Assembly: GCF_021172165.1 (NCBI RefSeq)
Contig: NZ_CP089096.1
Coordinates: 2,666,001-2,730,000 of the forward strand
Direction of reading: 5' to 3'
DNA length: 64,000 bases
Source of the DNA: Flavobacterium channae
Lineage (GTDB): Bacteria; Bacteroidota; Bacteroidia; Flavobacteriales; Flavobacteriaceae
Shown piece by piece: positions 52,732 to 61,251 of this stretch (its first letter is position 1; each line of letters starts with the position of its first letter). The position numbers and the translations under genes are program-made. The notes under the pieces are model-generated. The model did not search any database and was not told the DNA's origin. It was given only the letters and a program-made list of their open reading frames with translations.

Positions 52732-55316
52732 GTTGTTTCTTTAAAGCTATTACTAATATGAAACATTCTAGCTTTTAAAAGCAATTTTCGCCCTTCAAGA
52801 AATCTTGTGTACAAAATTTTAGATTCACCTACTTGATTTTGCCAATGTTTCTCAAAAACTAGAATATTTGCTTTTTTATCACCAAAAATATCAGGAACAG
52901 AATAATAATTTTCAATCTCAAAATTTTTTCTAAACCAACTTGTTTTAACAATCAAGTATCTTGGATTTTGAATAGGTTGTATGATTTGTTCTATTGCATT
53001 TATAAACAACGCACTTTCGAATTCTGATACTCCTTTTATAGAAATAATAGCATCTCCATTTGAATTTAAATACGACTGAAGTGTTATTTGATTTTTTGTT
53101 GTCATGAAAAAATTTTTTTCAATCATTGCATCAACAAGTGCTTGACCAATTTTTTCCAAATCTTTATGCAAATAACCAAACTGAATATAAGCCTTAATTA
53201 CTTTGTATGATTTAACTCCAAATGTAATTCCTAATCCAGTTATTAACGTATAAATAAAGGCCAACATTCCTTTGGTTAATAAAATATTTAAATTTTTTAT
53301 TAAAAACTGAGGCAGAAATATTGATAATCCAATAGTTATTTCGGTAAATGTTGTTCTAATTACATCTTTAAATTTTTGCTGTTTTTCTACTTGATATTCA
53401 TTTTCACCTTGGTAGTACTGTTTAATTTCTCTTGACAAAGTTGCTCCTTTACTTACTGCACCATCCCAAGCTTTAATTAAAAAATCTCTTTTATCAGAAG
53501 CTTTTAAAGTCTCACTATTAAAAATTTCAAAATTGAAATCTTCAAAATTATATGGTAAATTCAATCTATCAATTCCACTTTCTATAATTATAGGTTCTTT
53601 ATTTGATATTCCTACATAAGAATCGAATCTTCTTTTTAAAGTAGCAATATCGCTACCTCCATTTCTATCAGAAGAATCCAAACAAACTAAATGCCAAATA
53701 TTTCCTGTTTTGTTTTTATCACCTTTCAATGAACGAATTGCTCTTCCTCTCATTTGATTTGAAGACACAAACGAACCAACGAATGAAGCTAAAATCAAAG
53801 TATTGATTGATGGTGCATCCCAACCTTCTCCCAAGAGAGACTTAGTTCCAATTACTATATTAATCTTTCCTTGTTCAAATAAATTAGTTATTGTTTTAAC
53901 TATTTGATTTGAAGAACCATTAATTTTTATAACGTTAAATTCATTATCAACTTCTAAAGGTTCAAAAATACAATCAATCTGTTCAGAAAGTTCCTTTTTC
54001 AAATCGTTATGAACAATAACAATAGAGCCTGTTAAAACTGCTAATTCGTTTTTCGGTAAATTTTTTCTTAATCGATGAAAAATTGGAATAACTCCTAACC
54101 TATCTATTTCTTCATTATTTGAAACCGTTAGAAATTCTTTCTTAATATAATCAGTAAGTATTACTGCTCTTAATTTTTTATCTAAATTTCTCCTTTCGTT
54201 TTCAATAATCGAAACAATACTTGATAGTTTACTACTACTATTAGATAAAGAACGATACAGTTTTTTTGTTCCAACAAAATCAACAAACCCTTCTTCAATA
54301 GCATGAATTTTTCTAACATTATTTTCAAAGCTTTCTAGAAAAACCTCTTCTTCTATTAAGCTTTTCCTATCTATAAAAAGCAGGTTTTGAAGCAATATTT
54401 GAGCCCATTGCAAATCAAATTTTGGAATTTCAATTTTGTCTTTTTTATTAAATCCTAAAATGTAAAAATTTTCGATGGCAATCTCTTTTTTACAATGATT
54501 TAAATATATCAATAAAGCAGAAAAATACTCTGGATTATTATATATTTCAGATGTAAATAATGGCGCCTTTTTTACAAACCTATGATTTTCTACAATGTTA
54601 ATTAATCCTGAATTAAATTCAAGCGAAGCAAAAAACGAAGCAACTTTTAATCTAAAATCAGCAATATAATTTATTTCTACATCTGTTGGTTTAGAAAAAT
54701 AAACATAATCTTGATGCGGACACAAATCTCCTTCTTTAATCAAATCTGGAATTGCTATTTCATCATCTATATCACCACATAATTTAAAATATTTGTTTAC
54801 TTCTAAAGCATCACTATCGTATGGTGGTGTAGCTGTTAAAGCGACTATAGTTTGCTTATGATGCTCTTTTAGTTCATACAAACATTTCCACCATTCATTT
54901 TTTAAATGATGGGCTTCATCCAAAACTATAACTTCAATTTTGTTCTTCTCGAAATATTCAAAATAACTTTCCTTGGAATTACATTTTTTGAAAAAAGAAT
55001 GCAAAGATTGATACGTTGAAAAAATAACATCTTTAGGATCATTAATATCGAATGAGTAACTGTTAAAATCAGAATCGTTTAAAAAAAAACTTTTAAGTCT
55101 TTCGTGCCATTGATTTCTAATTGTTAAAGTAGGACTTAAGATTAAAGTTTTTTTGTTTAATCGTCTCATTATTTCTAGTCCTAAAATTGTCTTACCAGAA
55201 CCTGGTGGAGCAATTACATGTAGATGATTATCATAAATATGAGATTGAAAATTAGAAAGAAATTTTTCTTGATAACTTCTCCAATTATAACAAAACTTTA
55301 ATTCTTTAAAAGGCAT
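52707..55316 (-). CDS. SF2 DEAH-type helicase with C-terminal membrane segments
   Basis: 869 residues. Helicase motifs are clear: Walker A APPGSGKT (36-43), DEAH (133-136), TAT (161-163), motif V GTKSLLGEGWDAPS (490-503) and motif VI QMRGRAIR (521-528). The GEGWDAPS form is that of restriction-enzyme-like and defence-related SF2 proteins. Residues about 660-702 hold two hydrophobic segments able to span a membrane, and a further 165 residues of unknown fold follow. No nuclease domain or partner gene is visible. The gene is inserted against the direction of the haem operon, between hemF and hemB, with its own promoter. A defence role is only inference. Confidence 0.85.
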   Translation of the reverse strand: MPFKELKFCYNWRSYQEKFLSNFQSHIYDNHLHVIAPPGSGKTILGLEIMRRLNKKTLILSPTLTIRNQWHERLKSFFLNDSDFNSYSFDINDPKDVIFSTYQSLHSFFKKCNSKESYFEYFEKNKIEVIVLDEAHHLKNEWWKCLYELKEHHKQTIVALTATPPYDSDALEVNKYFKLCGDIDDEIAIPDLIKEGDLCPHQDYVYFSKPTDVEINYIADFRLKVASFFASLEFNSGLINIVENHRFVKKAPLFTSEIYNNPEYFSALLIYLNHCKKEIAIENFYILGFNKKDKIEIPKFDLQWAQILLQNLLFIDRKSLIEEEVFLESFENNVRKIHAIEEGFVDFVGTKKLYRSLSNSSSKLSSIVSIIENERRNLDKKLRAVILTDYIKKEFLTVSNNEEIDRLGVIPIFHRLRKNLPKNELAVLTGSIVIVHNDLKKELSEQIDCIFEPLEVDNEFNVIKINGSSNQIVKTITNLFEQGKINIVIGTKSLLGEGWDAPSINTLILASFVGSFVSSNQMRGRAIRSLKGDKNKTGNIWHLVCLDSSDRNGGSDIATLKRRFDSYVGISNKEPIIIESGIDRLNLPYNFEDFNFEIFNSETLKASDKRDFLIKAWDGAVSKGATLSREIKQYYQGENEYQVEKQQKFKDVIRTTFTEITIGLSIFLPQFLIKNLNILLTKGMLAFIYTLITGLGITFGVKSYKVIKAYIQFGYLHKDLEKIGQALVDAMIEKNFFMTTKNQITLQSYLNSNGDAIISIKGVSEFESALFINAIEQIIQPIQNPRYLIVKTSWFRKNFEIENYYSVPDIFGDKKANILVFEKHWQNQVGESKILYTRFLEGRKLLLKARMFHISNSFKETTKKAVIWN

Positions 55317-55333
55317 ATAACCTATATATTTTT

Positions 55334-55341
55334 TAACTTTG
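55334..55341 (+). promoter_or_regulatory. -7 element of hemB
   Basis: TAACTTTG matches TAnnTTTG, 18 bases before the hemB ATG; hemB thus has a promoter separate from the hemA-hemF run. Confidence 0.5.
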
Positions 55342-55344
55342 CTT

Positions 55345-55352
55345 CAAATATA
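55345..55352 (-). promoter_or_regulatory. -7 element of the helicase gene
   Basis: The minus strand reads TATATTTG, 28 bases before the helicase ATG. It lies only 3 bases from the hemB -7 element, so the two divergent promoters overlap and probably compete. Confidence 0.5.
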
Positions 55353-55359
55353 ACAAATT

Positions 55360-56358
55360 ATGTTTCCAATACACAGAGGCCGTCGTTTAAGAGTAAACGA
55401 ATCAATAAGAAGTTTAGTTCGCGAAACCAGCTTGAGTCCGGCTGATTTTATGTTTCCGATGTTTATAATGGAAGGGGAAAACACAAAAGTAGAAATCCCT
55501 TCTATGCCAGGAATTTTCCGTCGTACATTAGATTTAACGGTGGAAGAAGTGAAAGAATTATTCGCTTTAGGAATTCGTGCCGTAAATATTTATGTTAAAG
55601 TTAGTGATGATTTAAAAGACAATACTGGAAAAGAAGCTTGGAACGATAATGGTTTGATGCAAAGAGCTATTCGTGCCATCAAAGCCGCTTGTCCAGAAAT
55701 GATTGTAATGCCAGATGTAGCGTTAGACCCATATTCAATTTATGGTCACGATGGAATTATCGAAAAAGGTGATGTAGCTAACGATGCCACCAATGATGCT
55801 TTAGTAAAAATGGCGGTTTCTCACGCAAAAGCGGGTGCCGATTTTGTTGCCCCAAGTGATATGATGGATGGACGTGTTTTACGTTTACGTCAAGGTTTAG
55901 ATGCTGCGGGATTTCATAATGTTGGAATTATGAGTTATTCGGCGAAATATGCTTCGGCATTTTACGGTCCGTTTCGTGATGCTTTGGATTCAGCTCCAAA
56001 AGATGCCGATATAGAAGTTCCAAAAGACAAAAAAACATATCAAATGGATTACGCTAATCGCATCGAAGCAGTAAAAGAAGCGCTTTGGGATGTAGAAGAA
56101 GGAGCTGATATGGTAATGGTAAAACCGGGAATTGCTTATTTGGATATCGTTCGTGAAGTTAAAAATGCAGTGGATGTTCCGGTAACGGTTTTCCATGTTT
56201 CGGGAGAATATGCTATGATTAAAGCCGCTTCAGAAAGAGGTTGGTTAGATCATGACAAAATTATGATGGAACAATTAATGTGTATCAAAAGAGCAGGCGC
56301 TAGTTTGATTTCGACTTATTTTGCGAAAGAAGCGGCTATTCTATTAAATAAAAAGTAA
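55360..56358 (+). CDS. hemB: Porphobilinogen synthase (delta-aminolevulinate dehydratase)
   Basis: 332 residues. The two active-site lysines lie in SYSAKYASAFYGPF and VMVKPGIAYLDIV. The metal loop reads PDVALDPYSIYGHDGII: the three Cys of zinc enzymes are replaced by Ala, Asp and Asp, which marks the Mg2+-type enzyme. The enzyme condenses two aminolevulinates. It is separated from hemF by the helicase gene but points the same way as the rest of the haem operon. Confidence 0.98.
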   Translation: MFPIHRGRRLRVNESIRSLVRETSLSPADFMFPMFIMEGENTKVEIPSMPGIFRRTLDLTVEEVKELFALGIRAVNIYVKVSDDLKDNTGKEAWNDNGLMQRAIRAIKAACPEMIVMPDVALDPYSIYGHDGIIEKGDVANDATNDALVKMAVSHAKAGADFVAPSDMMDGRVLRLRQGLDAAGFHNVGIMSYSAKYASAFYGPFRDALDSAPKDADIEVPKDKKTYQMDYANRIEAVKEALWDVEEGADMVMVKPGIAYLDIVREVKNAVDVPVTVFHVSGEYAMIKAASERGWLDHDKIMMEQLMCIKRAGASLISTYFAKEAAILLNKK

Positions 56359-56374
56359 TGTGACATTTGTCACA
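56359..56374. promoter_or_regulatory. CRP-type palindrome before the cytochrome c gene
   Basis: TGTGA-CATTTG-TCACA is a perfect match to the CRP consensus TGTGAnnnnnnTCACA and a 7+7 palindrome. It starts immediately after the hemB stop and 69 bases before the cytochrome c ATG. Binding by a CRP/FNR-family protein is inferred. Two copies of ATCGATAT lie further downstream (56386-56393 and 56403-56410). Confidence 0.5.
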
Positions 56375-56427
56375 AACTAAGTGAAATCGATATTGTAATT
56401 TTATCGATATTTCTAAATTATATCAAA

Positions 56428-56841
56428 ATGAAACTTATATTAAAATCGTTTGCTGTTTTCACATTAGCTATTTCCTTAACGAATTGTGGTGAAAAAAAAG
56501 AAACTGATGCTTACGGAAATCCTGTTCAAGAAAAAACAGAAGTAGTAACTGAAACTACTGTAGATCCATTATTCACCAAAGGGCAAGAACTTTTCGAAGG
56601 AAAAGGAACCTGTACCGCTTGTCATAAAGCAGATGCAAAAGTTGTAGGTCCTTCTATTAAAGAAATTGCAAAGATTTACAAAGAAAAAGGAGCTAGCATT
56701 GCTGCTTTCATCAACGAAGAAGGTAAACCTATTGTTGATCCAACTCAATACGAAACCATGAAGACGAACTTTGCTATTACAAAAGCCATGTCGGCTGAAG
56801 AACGCAAAGCCTTAGAAGTATATATGATGAGTTTCGAGTAA
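56428..56841 (+). CDS. c-type cytochrome lipoprotein
   Basis: 137 residues. The lipobox ends at LTNC (Cys21); the mature protein has one haem-binding motif CTACH near residue 65 and a distal Met candidate in YETMKTNF. It is a class I cytochrome c, anchored by lipid and facing the periplasm or outside. Sequence order and size fit a small electron carrier to cytochrome c oxidase. It follows hemB, and the gap carries a CRP-like palindrome; location near haem genes matches its need for haem. Confidence 0.92.
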   Translation: MKLILKSFAVFTLAISLTNCGEKKETDAYGNPVQEKTEVVTETTVDPLFTKGQELFEGKGTCTACHKADAKVVGPSIKEIAKIYKEKGASIAAFINEEGKPIVDPTQYETMKTNFAITKAMSAEERKALEVYMMSFE

Positions 56842-56844
56842 ACG

Positions 56845-57531
56845 TTACTCAACTACCAATTTAAAGCCCACGCGCGGAATGTTTTCTATTCTCACGTGGG
56901 TTTCTTCTTTTATGATTTTTCGTAATCTTGAAATAAATACATCCAAACTTCTGCCTAAGAAATAATCATCGCTTCCCCATAATTCCATTAATATTTTTTC
57001 GCGTTTTAAAACAGTGTTTGGATTGTCTAAAAACAATTTTAAAAGTGACGCTTCTCTTTCGGTTAAAGTTATGCTTTGATTGTCATTTTTTAATAAATAA
57101 TTCTCGGGTTCAAACTGAAAACTTCCAAAAGTATATTGTTTTTGTGTTGAATTATCGGTCGACTTTTGGCTTCGGTTTAAGAAAATTTCTATTTTTAAAA
57201 TCAATTCTTCTATTGAATATGGTTTTACCAAATAATCATCAGCACCCAATTTTAAACCTTTAATACGGTCGTCTTTCATGGTTTTTGCCGAAAGGAAAAT
57301 AATCGGAATTTCTTGATTTCGTTTTCTAATTTCAGTTGCCATTTCAAATCCATCCATATCGGGCAACATAATATCCAAAACACACAAATCGAAAGACTCT
57401 TTGCAAAACAATTGAAAAGCTTCTTTCCCATTCGCACAATGCGTTACATCAAAATGTTGCTCTAAATTATCAGCGGTTAAAAACGCTAAAGTTTCGTCGT
57501 CTTCAACATACAAAATGCGCTTTTTACTCAT
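56845..57531 (-). CDS. OmpR-family response regulator (RprY-like)
   Basis: 228 residues. Receiver domain: acidic pair DD at residues 11-12, phospho-acceptor Asp53 in VLDIMLPDMDG, and Lys in LVKPYSI near 103. The C-terminal winged helix (about 130-228; TLTEREASLLKLFL, ISRLRKII) is of the OmpR/PhoB type. Its start overlaps the kinase gene by eight bases, so the pair is translationally coupled. It resembles the RprY regulator of Bacteroidota. A set of TTAACA repeats lies upstream of the divergent DUF1573 gene. Confidence 0.94.
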   Translation of the reverse strand: MSKKRILYVEDDETLAFLTADNLEQHFDVTHCANGKEAFQLFCKESFDLCVLDIMLPDMDGFEMATEIRKRNQEIPIIFLSAKTMKDDRIKGLKLGADDYLVKPYSIEELILKIEIFLNRSQKSTDNSTQKQYTFGSFQFEPENYLLKNDNQSITLTEREASLLKLFLDNPNTVLKREKILMELWGSDDYFLGRSLDVFISRLRKIIKEETHVRIENIPRVGFKLVVE

Positions 57532-58795
57532 AATCGTTTTTATTTATTTGGATGGTTATAGTGATTCCTTTTTCTTCATTATTTTTGGCTTCGACTTTCC
57601 ATTTATGCCATTCGCAAACGCGTTTTACATACGAAAGTCCAATGCCAAAACCTTCAATATCTTTACTGTCTTCTCTTGCTACACGATAGAATTTATCAAA
57701 AACAAATGGCAAATCATTTTCTGGAATTCCACAACCGTTATCAGTAAATTTTAAAGTCAATCCTTTTGAATTTTCTTTTGATTGGATTTTGATTTCTGGA
57801 TTTTGATTAGAATATTTTACTGCATTATCCATTATGTTGTAAATCAAATTATAAAAATGAAATTCATCTGCCTGAACGATATAATTTCGCTCTAATTGAA
57901 TGTCTATATTAATCTCTTTTTGATGTTTTAAAATTATGTTTTCTCGAACTAATTCCAATAATACTTTCAAATCAACTTTCGATTTTTCCAATTCAATTTG
58001 TTTACTTTCCGTCTTGGCTACATATAGAATTTTCTCGATATGTTGGTTCAGCTTATTACTTTGGTTGATAATAATCTGCATGTATTTTGAAAGCTTAGGA
58101 TTATCGATAATTTCCTTTTGAGTATTGGCGTAATTGGAAGCAATCAAAATAGAAGCCAATGGTGTTTTAAACTCATGCGTCATATTATTGATAAAATCTT
58201 TCTGCAAATCGGTATATCTCTTTTGCTTTAACATCAATAAAACGGAATACACATATATGATTAAAACTAAGAATAATACTCCTGTAAAAATCCAATATTG
58301 AGATAAACTTCTAAAATAGGTTTGTTTGATATTGGGAAAACGAACTGCAAAATAGTACGTTAAATCACTATTTTTAGAGAAACAATCGGCACAAAATTTT
58401 GAAGGTTCTTTTCCTTTTGCAGAAACATAGTTCCCATAAACCATTGCATCAGAACTACAATCATAAATAGCATATTCATAATCTAATTCCAACTTTACTT
58501 TTTCAAACTCGTTTTTTAAATATTGCTCTAAAATATTATTTTCAAAAACATCATTAACATTTGCAACAAAGTAATTTTCTGAAACTTTTTTAATTTGATT
58601 GCCTATTGGAAGCTCTTTTTTATTGTCTCTATAGATTTTATTAACCACATCTTGCAATGCAAAATGAATTTTATCTTCGATATCCTTCTTCTCAAAAATA
58701 TAGGCTTGATTAAGTAAAAACAATTGCATTACGATTACACCAACAATTGCTATAAACCCAGCTAAGATTACGGTATTAAATTTGTTAAACTTCAT
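57524..58795 (-). CDS. Sensor histidine kinase (RprX-like)
   Basis: 423 residues. Two membrane helices (about 9-28 and 160-182) flank a periplasmic sensor with cysteines (FCADCFSK). The H-box is NNMTHEFKTPLASI near residue 207; N, G1 and G2 boxes are NIMDNAVKYSN, DNGCGIPE and GFGIGLSYVKRV. It should phosphorylate the overlapping response regulator. Signal unknown. No HAMP domain is evident. Confidence 0.94.
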   Translation of the reverse strand: MKFNKFNTVILAGFIAIVGVIVMQLFLLNQAYIFEKKDIEDKIHFALQDVVNKIYRDNKKELPIGNQIKKVSENYFVANVNDVFENNILEQYLKNEFEKVKLELDYEYAIYDCSSDAMVYGNYVSAKGKEPSKFCADCFSKNSDLTYYFAVRFPNIKQTYFRSLSQYWIFTGVLFLVLIIYVYSVLLMLKQKRYTDLQKDFINNMTHEFKTPLASILIASNYANTQKEIIDNPKLSKYMQIIINQSNKLNQHIEKILYVAKTESKQIELEKSKVDLKVLLELVRENIILKHQKEINIDIQLERNYIVQADEFHFYNLIYNIMDNAVKYSNQNPEIKIQSKENSKGLTLKFTDNGCGIPENDLPFVFDKFYRVAREDSKDIEGFGIGLSYVKRVCEWHKWKVEAKNNEEKGITITIQINKNDYE

Positions 58796-58838
58796 AATGA
58801 GTTCGATATTACAAAAAAAGTGCCATTAAAAACCCTTG

Positions 58839-58876
58839 TTAACATGTCATTAACAATCATTAAAATCTAATTAACA
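58839..58876 (+). promoter_or_regulatory. Four TTAAMA direct repeats at 10-11 bp phase
   Basis: TTAACA at 58839, TTAACA at 58850, TTAAAA at 58860 and TTAACA at 58871 (start positions) repeat every 10-11 bases, on the same face of the helix. Such arrays are typical for OmpR/PhoB-family regulators. They end 20 bases before the -7 element of the DUF1573 gene and lie upstream of the divergent two-component operon. Confidence 0.55.
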
Positions 58877-58896
58877 ATAGAAAAATAAAACTTTTT

Positions 58897-58904
58897 TAGT
58901 TTTG
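58897..58904 (+). promoter_or_regulatory. -7 element of the DUF1573 gene
   Basis: TAGTTTTG matches TAnnTTTG, 38 bases before the ATG. The last TTAACA repeat takes up the place of the -33 element. Confidence 0.55.
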
Positions 58905-58942
58905 TATCAACAAATTTAAAATAACTAAAAATATTATAGAGT

Positions 58943-59431
58943 ATGAAATCAGTAAAATTATCTATTATCGCACTTTTTGTTGCATCTGCTTCATTTGCAC
59001 AAGTGAAAGATGCTAAAATTGAAGCGTCTAAATCTATGCAAGTTGCTCCTGTTGAAGTTAAAACTCCAGCTGCACCAGTTCAATCTGCAATCAAATGGGA
59101 TCAAGAAATTCATGATTTTGGTGATATTGAAAAAGGGAAACCTGTAACTTATGAATTCACTTTCACTAATACTACAAAAGAAACTATTTTAATTACTAAC
59201 GTTAGACCAGCTTGTGGTTGTACTGCTGCTAATTACACTAAAACTCCTATTAAACCAGGAGAAAAAGGAATGGTTGCTGCTACTTTTAACGCTGCTAACG
59301 CAGGTCCTTTCCAAAAATCAGTTACAATTACAACTACTGAAAATGGAGTTGAGTCTGTAAAAACTCTTTCTTTCAAAGGAAAAGTTATAGACAATACTGC
59401 AACTGATAAAAAAGAAGAAATTAAATCATAA
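58943..59431 (+). CDS. DUF1573 domain exported protein
   Basis: 162 residues. A signal peptide (1-19, ending SFAQ) is followed by a short Ala/Pro-rich linker and a single DUF1573 Ig-like domain (about 48-148): WDQEIHDFGDIEKGKPVTYEF, NVRPACGCTAANYTKTPIKPGE, GPFQKSVTI. The paired Cys in CGC is a family hallmark. Role unknown; such proteins are abundant in Bacteroidota envelopes. Control by the divergent two-component system is suggested by the repeats before it. Confidence 0.93.
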   Translation: MKSVKLSIIALFVASASFAQVKDAKIEASKSMQVAPVEVKTPAAPVQSAIKWDQEIHDFGDIEKGKPVTYEFTFTNTTKETILITNVRPACGCTAANYTKTPIKPGEKGMVAATFNAANAGPFQKSVTITTTENGVESVKTLSFKGKVIDNTATDKKEEIKS

Positions 59432-59465
59432 CAATATTATTAATTCAGCTTTTTACATCTTATTA

Positions 59466-59494
59466 AGCCACCTTTATTAAAGGTGGTTTTTTTT
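59466..59494 (+). terminator. Rho-independent terminator after the DUF1573 gene
   Basis: CCACCTTTA-T-TAAAGGTGG (59468-59486) is a 9-base self-complementary stem that in practice forms a shorter stem with a small loop, followed by eight T's. Confidence 0.85.
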
Positions 59495-59505
59495 ATCTTT
59501 ACAAA

Positions 59506-59979
59506 ATGAAAACAGTCATTATTAATACTCCTTTAGGGTTTGCCGAAATTCAAGGTGATGAAAATGGAATATCTAAAATTCACATTTTGAATGATGAAAC
59601 GCCTTTAAGCAATGAAATCCCTGAAGAATTAAAAAATGCTGTAAATCAACTTCATGAATATTTTGAAGGTTCTAGAACTAATTTTTCATTAAAATTAAAT
59701 CCTTCAGGAACAGAATTCCAAAAAAAAGTGTGGCAGGAATTACAAGAAATTCCTTTTGGTAAATCATGCTCTTATCTTGATTTATCGAAAAAAATAGGTG
59801 ATGTTAAAGCTATTCGAGCAGTTGCTTCTGCAAACGGAAAAAATCCACTTTGGATCGTAATTCCATGTCATAGAGTAATTGGCACAGACGGATCGCTAAC
59901 TGGTTATGCTGGTGGCTTATGGCGAAAAAAATGGTTGCTAGAACATGAAAATCCTGTGAAACAAAAAAGTTTGTTTTAG
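59506..59979 (+). CDS. ogt: Methylated-DNA-[protein]-cysteine S-methyltransferase
   Basis: 157 residues. The alkyl-acceptor motif is VIPCHRVIG, preceded by ASANGKNPLWI and a helix-turn-helix (FGKSCSYLDLSKKIGDVKAIRAV) that flips out damaged guanine. The short N-terminal domain without a zinc site fits Ogt better than Ada. It repairs O6-alkylguanine in a one-shot reaction. No adjacent alkylation-response gene is seen. Confidence 0.95.
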   Translation: MKTVIINTPLGFAEIQGDENGISKIHILNDETPLSNEIPEELKNAVNQLHEYFEGSRTNFSLKLNPSGTEFQKKVWQELQEIPFGKSCSYLDLSKKIGDVKAIRAVASANGKNPLWIVIPCHRVIGTDGSLTGYAGGLWRKKWLLEHENPVKQKSLF

Positions 59980-60042
59980 ATTTTTAAAATTCAGTTCTCT
60001 TTTTTTGTTATTTTTATAACGCAATCCTTTTAAAAATAACAA

Positions 60043-61203
60043 ATGAAATTCCTTTTAAAATTTTTCAAATGGTTCGCTATAACATTAGCGAGTATCATTC
60101 TACTCATGTATATTTTTGATGTAGATTATCTTTTGCGTGCCGTAAGGACAATTTATTTTAAAGGATATACAACTGCTTTTTTAGAAGATTATAAAGAATT
60201 TCCAAATAGAGAAATAAAAAAAGGAGCTGCTCAACCTTGGGCAATTGGTTCCGATTACAATTCAGTTCCTGCAACAGCTAATTTAGCAAAGAATCACAAA
60301 GAACTTAAAACCATTGCTTATCTTATCATTAAAAATGATAGTATTTGGCACGAAAGTTACTTTGATGGATTTGATAAAAATTCCAAATCCAATTCTTTTT
60401 CTATGGCAAAAAGTGTTGTTACTATGGCAATGGGGAAAGCTATAATGGAAGGAAAAATAAAAAGTTTAGATCAAAAAGTTACTGACTTTTTCCCAGAATT
60501 AAAAGGTAAATACGCAAAAGAAGTTACTGTAGGCGATTTGTCTTCTATGGCTTCTGGATTAAGTTGGGACGAAAAATATTACAGCCCGTTTTCTATTGTT
60601 ACCAGAGCCTATTTTGATGATGATTTAAAAGAGGTTATTTTGAATTTAAACATCAATGAAAAACCAGGTCAATCATTCAAATATTTAAGTGGCGCAACAC
60701 AATTGTTGGCTATGTGTATTGAAAAAGCAACAGGCGAATATTTATCGGATTATGTTTCGAAAAACTTTTGGCAACCAATGGGAGCTGAAAACGATGCGTT
60801 ATGGCAATTGGATCATGAACCAGACGGAATTGAAAAAGCTTATTGCTGTATTGCAAGTAATGCAAGAGATTTTGCTCGTTTTGGCAAACTTTATTTAAAC
60901 AATGGAAAATGGAATGGAAAACAACTATTAGATAGTGCATTTGTGAAAAAATGTGTTACTCCACGATTTGAAAAAAGTCCTCAATATGGCTACGGTTGGT
61001 GGATGCATAATTTTTTAGGTAAAAATTTATATTATATGCGTGGGCATTTAGGTCAGTTTGTGATTGTTATCCCAGAAGACCAATTAATCATTGTTCGTCT
61101 TGGTCATTTAAAAGGAGTACAAACTTCTTATGATCCGCACAGCGAAGATTTATATGTTTATGTAGAAGAAGCTTATAATATGCTTGAGAAAAGAAAGAAA
61201 TAA
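60043..61203 (+). CDS. Serine hydrolase of the beta-lactamase/DD-peptidase (class C) family
   Basis: 386 residues. An N-terminal membrane helix (about 9-27) leads into the hydrolase: SxxK is SMAKSV near residues 120-123, the second motif is the Tyr region FKYLSGATQ, and the third is HLG in MRGHLGQFV. The layout is that of penicillin-recognising serine hydrolases of COG1680, often esterases or peptidases. It is probably anchored in the inner membrane and faces the periplasm. True beta-lactamase activity is not implied. Confidence 0.9.
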   Translation: MKFLLKFFKWFAITLASIILLMYIFDVDYLLRAVRTIYFKGYTTAFLEDYKEFPNREIKKGAAQPWAIGSDYNSVPATANLAKNHKELKTIAYLIIKNDSIWHESYFDGFDKNSKSNSFSMAKSVVTMAMGKAIMEGKIKSLDQKVTDFFPELKGKYAKEVTVGDLSSMASGLSWDEKYYSPFSIVTRAYFDDDLKEVILNLNINEKPGQSFKYLSGATQLLAMCIEKATGEYLSDYVSKNFWQPMGAENDALWQLDHEPDGIEKAYCCIASNARDFARFGKLYLNNGKWNGKQLLDSAFVKKCVTPRFEKSPQYGYGWWMHNFLGKNLYYMRGHLGQFVIVIPEDQLIIVRLGHLKGVQTSYDPHSEDLYVYVEEAYNMLEKRKK

Positions 61204-61251
61204 AAATTTTAAATTGGAAACAATTAAACATCAACTATAAACCATACAAAA

